From NCBI GenBank assembly GCA_913052275.1, contig CAJXDX010000031.1, positions 1 through 14,418 on the forward strand: a DNA stretch of 14,418 nt, given 5' to 3'. Under the pieces are notes generated by a model, which worked only from the letters and a program-made list of their open reading frames with translations, was not told the origin of the DNA and made no database searches. Below are positions 8,201 to 14,418 of this stretch, piece after piece (position 1 is the first letter of the stretch; every line of letters starts with the position of its first letter). The DNA comes from an uncultured Pseudomonadota bacterium (GTDB taxonomy: Bacteria; SAR324; NAC60-12). Made by a program: the position numbers and the translations under genes.

Positions 8201-8790
8201 GAATTTTCAGAAAATTCTATTCGCACCGGTTTTTCCAGGTTTAATGGAAAAACGTCCAGTATTCCTCCATGGGTACTAAACTCTCCCAGCTCTTCAACCA
8301 CATCAACCTGAATGTATCCGGAATTAAGCAGCTGCTGCCTGATTTCATCCGGACTTCCGACAAATTCATTTGTCAGTGTAATAGTGTTTTTTAGAAAATC
8401 ATTTCGAGGCAGAAAACACTGCATCAGTGCATTGGGTGTGGTAATCAGGATACGTGCCTGCTGATTTAGCAAAGCGTCAAGGGTTTGAAAACGCTGTGCT
8501 ATCAGGCCTTTGTGCGGTGAAAAATTGTCGTATGGAAGCACATCCCAGAAGGGGAAAAAATGCACCCCCTCTCTTCCAAAATAATAATAGATGTCATGCA
8601 GGAAAACTTCGGCAATATCAAAAGATTCGCAGACCACCACAACAGGGACTGTTTTTCCTGAAGACTGGCCGGATATTTTGCTGAGCATGGAAACCACAAG
8701 TGCTTTGCTGGATCCTGCAAGTTCCTGAAGTTCAACTGGAGCAGAGTCTCCATTTATATTGTTCAGGATTTTCTGGAGTGAAGAAGACAT
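5245..8790 (-). CDS. mfd: Transcription-repair coupling factor Mfd
   Basis: This 1181-residue protein, a normal Mfd length, is the ATP-driven DNA translocase that pushes stalled RNA polymerase off lesions and recruits UvrA for nucleotide excision repair. Domains in order are a UvrB-like N-terminal module (about 1-350, including EFSTHGGILDVFPL at 170-183 of the UvrA-binding region), a linker domain, the CarD-like RNA-polymerase interaction domain (about 515-572, EGDHVVHLDYGIGLY), the two RecA-like motor lobes, and the C-terminal inhibitory domain (about 1030-1181). Motor motifs are GDVGFGKTE (Walker A, 666-674, Lys672), DEEH (767-770), TLSATPIPRT (791-800) and QLRGRVGR (936-943). The start is ATG at 8790 without an evident Shine-Dalgarno sequence. 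A 71-residue ORF ends 34 bases upstream, and ORF250 overlaps the stop codon by one base, forming a likely three-gene operon. Confidence 0.98.
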   Translation of the reverse strand: MSSSLQKILNNINGDSAPVELQELAGSSKALVVSMLSKISGQSSGKTVPVVVVCESFDIAEVFLHDIYYYFGREGVHFFPFWDVLPYDNFSPHKGLIAQRFQTLDALLNQQARILITTPNALMQCFLPRNDFLKNTITLTNEFVGSPDEIRQQLLNSGYIQVDVVEELGEFSTHGGILDVFPLNLEKPVRIEFSENSKVQFLKPFDIQTQHTDQTELGSLKILPAGEILFNQENIDFARQSLPEYRKECTPEVLLRLRQSLQKKEGFPGIESLSPLFYPELETLFDYFPDEFLLIVNEEKNVNKRADSFYQEVFTEYEISGQQNKLTLSPESLFLTHRELQTQLNKHVSLVLNSMNINNTAARTVHQLQFVDNKSLRHQFESAKATSAAGYMVQLLQKWQSSGTPVLLSAKNQTHADGFQQLLDDLGVESTSAGDQLTANRCPWLEWLEKNDTENTSDSIPILTGKVSSGFRKLDSNGKALFVLLTEEEVFGEKTRNRRLQRAQVHQTAGNLDDLREGDHVVHLDYGIGLYNGLQKISAGGKQNEFMQLVFARDEKVYVPVDKIHLVQKYVNADGTTPKLSKLGERAWKKTRSKVAKTVENIAEELADIYAERKARKGFAFAADDLEMQKFELRFEFEETRDQLDVISSVKADMEKKMPMDRLVCGDVGFGKTEIAMRAAFKAVQQEKQVAILVPTTILAQQHFETFSRRFEDTPFIIEAISRFRTAAEQKKIIKRLHEGKIDVLIGTHRMLSTEVKFRELGLLVVDEEHRFGVRHKEKIKRFRASVDVLTLSATPIPRTLHMSLMGIRDLSLVNTPPADRRAVRTRLLPANDYIIQEAVSREIRRGGQVYIVHNRIDTIYEYGRYLDSILPNVRIVIGHGQMREEKLEKVMMEFIEGEFDVLLSTTIIESGLDITNANTIIINNAHTFGLSQLYQLRGRVGRSNVQAYAYLLVPPDLILSGVANERLNVLQDLNDLGAGFKVASRDLEIRGAGNLLGSEQSGQIASVGLELYTQMVDRAVKKLRQSESGLSVEDIQVKLNQIDQLIPESYISSTSQRLSLYKAVGTLPTKEDLWEFRTGIEDRFGMLPEPVLNIFRHAEIRLWGQLHGVEKIEHERNRLRLQIKDTAKLDHAKLVEWLCDDQTTLKYIPENTLDLNDVPPDMPAILSRLKQMEQVFKVNS

Positions 8791-8824
8791 GAATTTGGTA
8801 AAAAACCAGGGCAGAGTTCGGTGT

Positions 8825-9040
8825 TCATGTCTGGCTGAGAATATCCAGGACTACAACATAGACAAGAGGATACTCTACATCTTCATTTATGATCCGGACA
8901 ATTTCATACCTTACTTCATCAAGAACAAATTCTCCTTCCTCCACAAGCAGTTCTTCTTCAAACTCAATTTGGACTCCATCCTGTTCTCCCAACAGTCCGT
9001 GGATGTTCACAATTACAGTGGAGGTATTTTCGTCAGTCAT
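8825..9040 (-). CDS. Small acidic hypothetical protein upstream of mfd
   Basis: This 71-residue ORF is not recognised. It has 18 Asp/Glu, only two Arg and no Lys, so it would be very acidic. Alternating hydrophobic stretches (VIVNI at 9-13, GVQIEF at 22-27, EFVLDEVRYEIVRII at 37-51, LVYVVVLDIL at 59-68) suggest a compact beta-rich fold. There is no signal peptide, Cys or catalytic motif. It runs in the same direction as mfd and ends 34 bases before it. No clear Shine-Dalgarno sequence precedes the ATG, but mfd and polA lack one too. The plus-strand frames here give Ser/Thr/Pro-rich nonsense typical of antisense shadows, which supports the minus strand. Homologue conservation would be needed to confirm it. 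Confidence 0.62.
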   Translation of the reverse strand: MTDENTSTVIVNIHGLLGEQDGVQIEFEEELLVEEGEFVLDEVRYEIVRIINEDVEYPLVYVVVLDILSQT

Positions 9041-9178
9041 TTCTAAGCTAGTTGAAGAACAGTCAGTACCACGAAGACCGGGACCTTGTTCAGATTATTA
9101 TTCCCAGGTTAAGATTGAGCATTACTTCAGGAGTGAAGCATTATTCATTCTGTTGATATTATGCTGCCAAGTATTATT

Positions 9179-9198
9179 ATTCCCATTCAAGCAGGAAT
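9179..9198. repeat. dRS3-like 20-base palindromic element, copy 1
   Basis: ATTCCC, eight bases, then AGGAAT. This is one base from ATTCCC-N8-GGGAAT, the pattern of neisserial dRS3 repeats. It lies in the divergent gap, 100 bases before an equivalent copy in the same orientation. A half-copy (ATTCCCA) begins at 9100. Confidence 0.5.
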
Positions 9199-9278
9199 GT
9201 CTTTAGAAAAAAATCACAGGTTGATGAAGACATGAAAAGTCATAATTACTTTCTCGTTTGTCACATACAGGCAGCTGG

Positions 9279-9298
9279 ATTCCCGCTTTAACAGGAAT
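9279..9298. repeat. dRS3-like 20-base palindromic element, copy 2
   Basis: ATTCCC, eight bases, then AGGAAT, with the same one-base deviation from the dRS3 pattern as copy 1. The two copies, extended by the following G, agree at 16 of 21 positions and differ mainly in the central eight bases, as expected for a spacer under weak constraint. Confidence 0.5.
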
Positions 9299-9598
9299 GC
9301 CAATTTCTTTATGTTTTCACCAAGGATAATGAAACTTAGGACAAGCATAGATTTGAATCAAGTTTTAATTCTAAATATTTGTGATAACTGTAATTTTTAA
9401 GGAGAATTATCTCACATTGCGGCAAATTAGAATTATCCTCATAGTCCCCGGCTTCATTCGCTTCAATCGTTTGTCCTCAGTTTTTCCCAAGCTTTAAATG
9501 GAACAGTATTGGAAAGGTCTGGAAAAAAAGACTGAGTTTTCATCAACGGCAGGCTCGCAATACTAGATTGTACGATTACGTGCTGATTGCTCTAAAGC

Positions 9599-9627
9599 TT
9601 GAGTTTAAAGACTGAGATTGCCATAAT
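9599..9627 (+). promoter_or_regulatory. Candidate sigma-70-type promoter for the MFS transporter gene
   Basis: TTGAGT at 9599-9604 and CATAAT at 9622-9627 are separated by exactly 17 bases. Transcription would start near 9634, giving a leader of roughly 58 bases that includes the AGGAGG at 9661. The call is motif matching by eye only. Confidence 0.42.
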
Positions 9628-9660
9628 TTTTCTGTAAGTTTTAAGTTTTTCCTCGAATAA

Positions 9661-9667
9661 AGGAGGT
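9661..9667 (+). promoter_or_regulatory. Consensus Shine-Dalgarno sequence at an unusual distance
   Basis: AGGAGGT is the best ribosome-binding motif in the window, but it ends 24 bases before the transporter ATG at 9692. An in-frame TAA at 9686-9688 rules out an earlier start in that frame, and no ATG, GTG or TTG occurs at the normal 5-10 base distance. It is either used with the AT-rich stretch looped out or is not the functional site. Confidence 0.45.
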
Positions 9668-9691
9668 AATAACTGGGATATTAAATAAATA

Positions 9692-10903
9692 ATGAGCAAA
9701 ACCGAAAGAACCCTGATTTTCACTTCCACGGAAAAAAGGAGCATTTACAGTTTAAGCGGGGTACTTTTTTTCAGGATGTTCAGCATTTTTCTGCTGCTGC
9801 CGGTTTTCAGCGTTCTTGCTTTGGATTTGGAGGAGGCAACACCATTTCTGATTGGAGTTGCTTTTGGCGCATATGGCTTGACACAGGGGTTTCTTCAGCT
9901 TCCATTCGGAATGTGGAGCGACAGGGCCGGCAGAAAAAAAGTGATCGTGATCGGTTTGGGGCTGTTCATTATTGGGAACCTGCTTGCTGCTGCGGCAGAT
10001 TCTATTTACTTGATGATTATTGCCCGTTTTCTTCAAGGTACAGGGGCAATCAGTTCAACCGTGTTTGCTCTGGTTGCGGATTTAACTCGTCCTGAAGTCA
10101 GAACACGTGCCAATGCGGCTATGGGTATCAGCATCGGGACTGCTTTTGCGATTGCATTTATAGCAGCTCCGTTTCTTGGTGAGTGGCTGGGATTGGGTGG
10201 AATGTTTGGAATGATTGCAATTTTTTCCGTAGTCAGTCTGGTACTGGTGCTGACCACGGTTCCAAATCCGGAGGCAATACCCTTGATTCCGGAAAATACC
10301 TCCTTCCTGAAAATGACAAAAACAGTATGGAGGGTTCCTTCTTTGCGTACTATTTGCTGGGGAGGGTTTGTTTGTGGTGCTGGTCTTTCATCCACGTTTT
10401 TCCTGATACCAATGATCCTGGTAAAGCAAGGATATGAACGTGCGGAAATGTGGAAAATATACTTGCCGATGATGCTTGCAGGAGCTTTGATGATGATACT
10501 TGCGGCTGTTTTCGCGGAAATCCGTAACCGCTTTCGTGAAGTTATGCTGTTTGGAGTAGTTCTGCTGCTGCTGTCGGCTGTCGCGATGGGAATTGGGCAG
10601 GAGCAGCAGATGCTGCTTTGGTTTGTAGCTGCTCTGTTCTTATTTTTCATGGGGTTCAACATTTTTGAACCAATTTTCCCTTCTCTTGTTACTCGGACAA
10701 CTACAGCGGAGACCAAAGGGACTGCAATGGGTGTATACAACTTTGCACAGTTTTTTGGACATTTTGCCGGTGCAACTCTTGCCGGCGCGCTTTATCTGAA
10801 TCACTTTTACATTTTCCTTTTGCTGATTGCCCTGGCTGAATTCTGGTTTTTCTATTTAACACTTTCGTTTACAAATCCTGAAAAAAGTATTAAAAAAATA
10901 TGA
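9692..10903 (+). CDS. Major facilitator superfamily transporter, YajR-like, without C-terminal domain
   Basis: This 403-residue inner-membrane protein should have 12 transmembrane helices and work as a proton-driven exporter. MFS motif A is clear as GMWSDRAGRKK (73-83, with Asp77, Arg78 and Arg81), and motif B as RFLQGTGAI (112-120, Arg112). Similarity to E. coli YajR as I recall it runs along the whole membrane part: YGLTQGFLQLPFG (61-73), RTRANAAMGISIGTAFAIAF (137-156), GFNIFEPIFPSL (321-332) and KGTAMGVYNFAQFFG (342-356). It stops after the last helix with NPEKSIKKI and lacks the extra cytoplasmic ferredoxin-like domain found at the YajR C-terminus. The substrate is unknown. The gene is divergent from ORF71-mfd and lies 104 bases before lon in the same direction; no terminator was seen between them. 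Confidence 0.9.
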   Translation: MSKTERTLIFTSTEKRSIYSLSGVLFFRMFSIFLLLPVFSVLALDLEEATPFLIGVAFGAYGLTQGFLQLPFGMWSDRAGRKKVIVIGLGLFIIGNLLAAAADSIYLMIIARFLQGTGAISSTVFALVADLTRPEVRTRANAAMGISIGTAFAIAFIAAPFLGEWLGLGGMFGMIAIFSVVSLVLVLTTVPNPEAIPLIPENTSFLKMTKTVWRVPSLRTICWGGFVCGAGLSSTFFLIPMILVKQGYERAEMWKIYLPMMLAGALMMILAAVFAEIRNRFREVMLFGVVLLLLSAVAMGIGQEQQMLLWFVAALFLFFMGFNIFEPIFPSLVTRTTTAETKGTAMGVYNFAQFFGHFAGATLAGALYLNHFYIFLLLIALAEFWFFYLTLSFTNPEKSIKKI

Positions 10904-11007
10904 TGGATTAATGAATTGCTTTTCATCATGAAATATTAGGCTGAAGAATTGCTTGGATACAGAAGTATTTTTGCACTTAAACTGAAACCTGTACTCTCAA
11001 TAAAAAG

Positions 11008-13416
11008 ATGTCTGAAAAACTTAAACCTGTAATTGTACCCCTGCTCCCGATGAGGGAAGAGATTGTATTTCCCGGAACGACTGCTCCGTTTTTCGTTGGC
11101 CGTCAGTCTTCAATGGATGCTTTAGATCGTGCTCTCTCCGGTGATCGGGAAATTTTTGTGGTGACTCAACGGGATTCTTCGGTAGAGAATCCAAAGGAGA
11201 GTGATTTGTATGATATAGGGGTGCTTGGTAGTGTCCTCCAGGTGATGAGACTGCCTAACGGCACAGTCAAAGCCCTGTTTGAGGGAAGCCGCAGGGGTAA
11301 ACTGCTGGCTACAAAATTAGATGAAAAGGAATATTTAGCACAGGTTCAGCCAGTAGACGAAAGTGAACTGGAGTTTGATCAGGAACAGCTGGAGGATAAG
11401 GCAAAAAAGGTGCGTGATTTGTTCAAAAAATATGCAAACCAGCGGAAGCTCAAGTTGGGTAAAGATGTTTTAAAATCATTGAAGGAATTGGACCCCCTGA
11501 ACGTGAGTGATAAGGCTGCGTCATTGTTGAAAATCCCAAATGAGCAAAAGCAAAAACTGCTGGAAACGCTGAATCCGGGAAGCAGGCTGCAGAAGGTTCT
11601 GGAGATTCTGCGGGATGAGATGAAAATTAAACAGCTTGAAAATAAGCTGAAAAAAGAAGCATCAGATAAGTTCAGTGACACGAAAAAAGAGGATTTTCTG
11701 CAAGACCAGCTGCGCAATATTCAGAAAGAACTTGGCCAGATGGAAGATCCAAAGGCTGAAATGGATGAGATTGCGGAACAGATCAAACAGGCGAAAATGC
11801 CTGAAGAGGTTGAAAGTGAAGCCGAAAAGGAATTAAAAAAACTGCGCATGATGTCGCCAATGTCATCTGAAGCAAATGTTGTAAGAAACTACCTTGAATG
11901 GCTGATAGCAATGCCATGGGAGATACGCACGGAAGATAATTTTGATCTTAAACAGGCAGAACAGATTCTTGATGAGGACCATTATGGTCTGGAAAAAATA
12001 AAGGAGCGCATCATTGAATATTTAGCTGTGGCTTCACTCAAAGGGAAAATGAAAGGTCCTATTCTTTGTCTGAACGGTCCTCCTGGTGTAGGCAAAACTT
12101 CTCTTGCCCAGTCGGTGGCACGCGCACTTGGAAGAAATTTTGTGCGCATCAGTCTTGGAGGAGTAAGAGATGAAGCAGAGATACGCGGTCACCGCCGTAC
12201 TTATATCGGTGCCATGCCCGGAAAAATAATTCAGTCAATCAGAAAAGCAAAAAGCAAAAATCCAGTTTTGCTGATTGACGAAATCGACAAGCTGTACCAA
12301 AGCAACATCAGTGATCCTTCCGCAGCAATGCTCGAGGTGCTGGACCCCGATCAAAACGACTCATTTATCGATCACTACCTCGATGTTGAATTCAGTTTGT
12401 CTGATGTCCTTTTCATTTGTACCGCGAACAGTCTGCAGAATATTACTAGTCCACTGCTTGACAGAATGGAGGTCATTGAACTGACAGGTTATACAGAATT
12501 GGAAAAACATCACATTGCAACACAGTTTCTGACTCCCCGGCAGCGGAAGTTTCATGGTCTGGAAGAAAAACAGCTTCGTTTCAGGAAATCTGCGATAGAA
12601 GAAATCACGCACGGTTACACGCGTGAAGCCGGGGTGCGTAACCTGGAACGCGAAATCGGTAAGGTATGCAGGAAAGTAGTAACTCGTCTGGTACGTTCCA
12701 AAGGTAAAAAAGCTACTGTGGTAACACCAAAGCTGGTACACGAACTTCTTGGTGTACCAAAATATGAACGTGACCAGCGTGAAGATAAGAATGATGTAGG
12801 AGTTGCAATGGGATTGGGTGTCACTCCGATGGGCGGAGAGATGCTGCTGATTGAAGTAGGTTTAATGCCAGGTTCCGGAAAAGTTGTACTGACCGGGAAA
12901 CTGGGAGATGTGATGCAAGAATCCGCCAAGGCGGCATTTTCCTATGTACGCAGCAATGCTGATTATTTAGGCATTGATCCTGAAAGATTCGCAATAACAG
13001 ATTTACACGTTCATCTCCCTGAAGGAGCAACGCCGAAGGATGGTCCTTCAGCCGGACTTCCGCTGATCATGGCCATAATAAGCAGCTTTACTAAAATTTC
13101 AGTCAAGCACAATGTAGGCATGACAGGTGAAATCACATTGCGGGGACATGTAACTGAGATAGGCAGTTTGAAAGAAAAACTTATTGCCGCAAAGAGAGGG
13201 CTCCTGGATACAGTGCTGATTCCGGATGAAAATGAAAAAGATCTTGTCGAGGTTCCTGATGAGATTAAAAAAGGTTTGGATATAAATATTATTAAAAATG
13301 TCAAAGAAGCATTGGGTGTGGCCCTGGTTGCCCATCCTGAGGACCTGAAAGATCAGCAAAAAGGTGTTTCTGATATTTCATGGACAAGTGATTCAGGTTC
13401 CCAGCCTGCAGCATGA
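11008..13416 (+). CDS. lon: ATP-dependent Lon protease (LonA type)
   Basis: This 802-residue soluble LonA protease forms a hexamer that unfolds and degrades damaged and short-lived regulatory proteins. The N-terminal substrate-binding domain starts at once with VIVPLLPMREEIVFPG (8-23), which supports this ATG; a charged coiled-coil region follows (about 200-280). The AAA+ module has Walker A GPPGVGKTS (357-365, Lys363), Walker B LLIDEIDK (421-428, Asp424 and Glu425), arginine finger Arg486 in LLDRMEV, and sensor-2 AGVRNLEREI (541-550). The protease domain carries the Ser-Lys dyad: Ser681 in KDGPSAG and Lys724 in LKEKLIAAKRG, 43 residues apart as in E. coli Lon. A polar tail of about 25 residues follows the domain. 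Upstream is only a weak AAAAAG motif. I found no convincing heat-shock promoter in the 104-base gap. thrS starts 56 bases downstream. Confidence 0.98.
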   Translation: MSEKLKPVIVPLLPMREEIVFPGTTAPFFVGRQSSMDALDRALSGDREIFVVTQRDSSVENPKESDLYDIGVLGSVLQVMRLPNGTVKALFEGSRRGKLLATKLDEKEYLAQVQPVDESELEFDQEQLEDKAKKVRDLFKKYANQRKLKLGKDVLKSLKELDPLNVSDKAASLLKIPNEQKQKLLETLNPGSRLQKVLEILRDEMKIKQLENKLKKEASDKFSDTKKEDFLQDQLRNIQKELGQMEDPKAEMDEIAEQIKQAKMPEEVESEAEKELKKLRMMSPMSSEANVVRNYLEWLIAMPWEIRTEDNFDLKQAEQILDEDHYGLEKIKERIIEYLAVASLKGKMKGPILCLNGPPGVGKTSLAQSVARALGRNFVRISLGGVRDEAEIRGHRRTYIGAMPGKIIQSIRKAKSKNPVLLIDEIDKLYQSNISDPSAAMLEVLDPDQNDSFIDHYLDVEFSLSDVLFICTANSLQNITSPLLDRMEVIELTGYTELEKHHIATQFLTPRQRKFHGLEEKQLRFRKSAIEEITHGYTREAGVRNLEREIGKVCRKVVTRLVRSKGKKATVVTPKLVHELLGVPKYERDQREDKNDVGVAMGLGVTPMGGEMLLIEVGLMPGSGKVVLTGKLGDVMQESAKAAFSYVRSNADYLGIDPERFAITDLHVHLPEGATPKDGPSAGLPLIMAIISSFTKISVKHNVGMTGEITLRGHVTEIGSLKEKLIAAKRGLLDTVLIPDENEKDLVEVPDEIKKGLDINIIKNVKEALGVALVAHPEDLKDQQKGVSDISWTSDSGSQPAA

Positions 13417-13472
13417 AATGAATTTATATCTCTCTGCTGCAAACCTGTACAGATAAATCCCTGATATTTTTA

Positions 13473-14418
13473 ATGAATAAACTGGATACAAATTCTGATC
13501 TCTATAAAATCAGACATTCGCTTGCGCATGTTCTGGCCCAGGCAGTGCTGGAAATACGCCCCGGCGCAAAGCTTGGATTCGGGCCGCCGGTTGATAACGG
13601 ATTTTATTATGATTTTGATCTGGAGGAACCGTTGACGCCGGAAGACTTGCCCAAACTGGAAAAGCGAATGCGGCATATTATCAAGTCGGGGCAGGTTTTT
13701 GAGCGTGAAGAACTGGACCAGGAAGACATGGTTGAACTTTTGAGCAGGGAAAATCAGCAGTACAAAATTGAGCAGGTGGAAGATCTTGTCGCCCAAAACG
13801 AAATAATAAGCCTTTACCGCAATGGTCCTTTCTGGGATTTGTGTGAAGGACCTCATGTGAAGTCAACCAGCGAAATTCCAAAAAACTGCTTTTCCCTTGA
13901 TTCTCTGGCAGGTGCCTATTGGAAAGGTTCAGAAAAAAACAACATGATGCAGAGGGTTTATGGCCTGGCCTTTGAAACTGGGGAGCAGCTCAAGGAATAT
14001 AAGGAGAAGCGCAGCCTGGCCATGCAGCGTGACCACAGGAAACTGAACAGCAAACTTCGTTATTTTACCATCAGCGAGGAGGTGGGCAAAGGGCTGCCCT
14101 TGTGGATGCCTAACGGCACCGTGATTCGGGATGAACTGGAAAAACTTGCCAGGGAAAAAGAATTTCTTGCAGGATACAAACGTGTATCAACTCCTCATAT
14201 CACAAGAGAGGATTTATATTTTACTTCCGGACACCTGCCTTATTACCAGGAAAGCATGTTCCCGCCGATGGAAATGGATGGAGAACGGCTTTTTCTCAAG
14301 CCAATGAACTGTCCTCATCATCACATGATTTATAAAGCAGAGCCCAGGAGCTATCGTGATCTGCCCCTGCGTCTGGCAGAATACGGCACATGCTACCGCT
14401 ATGAACAGTCTGGAGAAC
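13473..14418 (+). CDS. thrS: Threonyl-tRNA synthetase, 3' truncated by the window, lacking the TGS domain
   Basis: The visible 315 codons read through the window end without a stop. The enzyme charges tRNA-Thr and hydrolyses mischarged Ser-tRNA-Thr. The editing domain begins almost immediately: RHSLAH gives His15 and His19, and DLCEGPH gives Cys124 and His128, matching E. coli H73, H77, C182 and H186 with the same 109-residue spacing. The class II catalytic core follows, with RDHRKL (about 188-193), TSGHLPYYQESMF, and KPMNCPHH, in which Cys280 should be a zinc ligand; the window ends in motif 2 (CYRYEQSGE). The usual N-terminal TGS domain of about 60 residues is absent. Upstream the frame stays open only to TGA at 13419-13421, with no ATG, GTG or TTG, so it cannot be recovered by choosing an earlier start. 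No Shine-Dalgarno sequence is seen in the 56-base gap after lon. Confidence 0.97.
   Translation, partial: MNKLDTNSDLYKIRHSLAHVLAQAVLEIRPGAKLGFGPPVDNGFYYDFDLEEPLTPEDLPKLEKRMRHIIKSGQVFEREELDQEDMVELLSRENQQYKIEQVEDLVAQNEIISLYRNGPFWDLCEGPHVKSTSEIPKNCFSLDSLAGAYWKGSEKNNMMQRVYGLAFETGEQLKEYKEKRSLAMQRDHRKLNSKLRYFTISEEVGKGLPLWMPNGTVIRDELEKLAREKEFLAGYKRVSTPHITREDLYFTSGHLPYYQESMFPPMEMDGERLFLKPMNCPHHHMIYKAEPRSYRDLPLRLAEYGTCYRYEQSGE

Larger units (their letters stand above)
9041..9691. other. Divergent intergenic region of 651 bases
   Basis: This gap separates the leftward ORF71-mfd unit from the rightward transporter gene. It holds two dRS3-like palindromes, a 13-base direct repeat ATTATTATTCCCA (9094-9106 and 9173-9185), a small hairpin CTTCA-GGAG-TGAAG near 9125-9138, GAATTATC twice (9404-9411 and 9430-9437), and a candidate transporter promoter at 9599-9627. 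No convincing protein-coding frame, tRNA or riboswitch was seen. AAGGAG at 9399-9404 is followed only by a 26-codon TTG-started frame, which I do not call. No strong leftward promoter could be picked. Confidence 0.6.

Noticed and set aside
8759..9046. Plus-strand ORF of 95 codons overlapping the mfd start and ORF71
   Set aside because: It covers the mfd start codon on the opposite strand and has an implausible composition; the minus-strand reading is more protein-like.
8889..9206. Plus-strand ORF of 105 codons across ORF71 and the gap
   Set aside because: The first half is a Ser/Thr/Pro run antisense to acidic codons of ORF71; there is no ribosome site and no recognisable fold.
9417..9497. 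26-codon TTG-started frame after AAGGAG at 9399
   Set aside because: Spacing of 12 bases, a rare start codon and very short length; nothing supports translation.
10033..10740. Minus-strand ORF of 235 codons inside the MFS transporter
   Set aside because: It is antisense to the conserved transporter, and the Ile/Ser/Thr/Pro-rich product is what reverse-complemented membrane-protein codons give.
10904..11007. Heat-shock (sigma-32-like) promoter before lon
   Set aside because: I looked for CTTGAA and CCCCAT-like boxes and for sigma-70 boxes at normal spacing and found no acceptable pair.
10985..13450. AAACCTGTAC shared by the leaders of lon (10985-10994) and thrS (13441-13450)
   Set aside because: A ten-base match between two places in 14 kb is expected many times by chance, and no symmetry or further context supports an operator.

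Overview
The window is an ordinary stretch of bacterial chromosome, moderately AT-rich by eye, made almost entirely of housekeeping genes with standard-code ATG/GTG starts. The genes present (full-length DNA polymerase I, Mfd, Lon, threonyl-tRNA synthetase) show it is bacterial. The taxon cannot be fixed from this sequence. The DNA polymerase I N-terminus and the threonyl-tRNA synthetase that lacks a TGS domain recall FCB-group or spirochaete versions, while the transporter most resembles proteobacterial YajR. An uncultured or deep-branching Gram-negative lineage is a reasonable guess, but only a guess. I saw no tRNA, rRNA, CRISPR array, insertion sequence, phage gene or toxin-antitoxin pair.

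Layout. 52-2835 (+) is polA. After a 157-base gap with candidate promoter elements comes a tight two-gene unit: a stand-alone Lrp/AsnC ligand-binding (RAM) domain protein (2993-3268) and a histidinol-phosphate-type aminotransferase (3275-4351). A 141-base convergent gap (4352-4492) holds a long imperfect inverted repeat able to fold into a branched structure. On the minus strand, read from 9040 down to 4493, lie a very acidic 71-residue protein, mfd, and an unrecognised 250-residue protein whose start codon overlaps the mfd stop codon. A 651-base divergent gap (9041-9691) carries two dRS3-like palindromes exactly 100 bases apart and a plausible promoter for the next gene. On the plus strand follow a YajR-like major facilitator transporter (9692-10903), lon (11008-13416) and the first 315 codons of thrS (13473 to the window end).

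How the genes relate. polA and mfd both serve DNA repair, and Lon serves protein quality control, but they do not form one pathway here. The two couplings that look meaningful are the RAM protein with the aminotransferase (possible amino-acid sensing next to amino-acid metabolism) and the mfd-ORF250 overlap (possible translational coupling of an unknown protein to transcription-coupled repair). The points most worth a second look are the ruined proofreading site and altered O-helix of DNA polymerase I, the uncharacterised mfd neighbours, the TGS-less ThrS, and the structured or repetitive intergenic DNA. No clearly new multi-gene system is visible.
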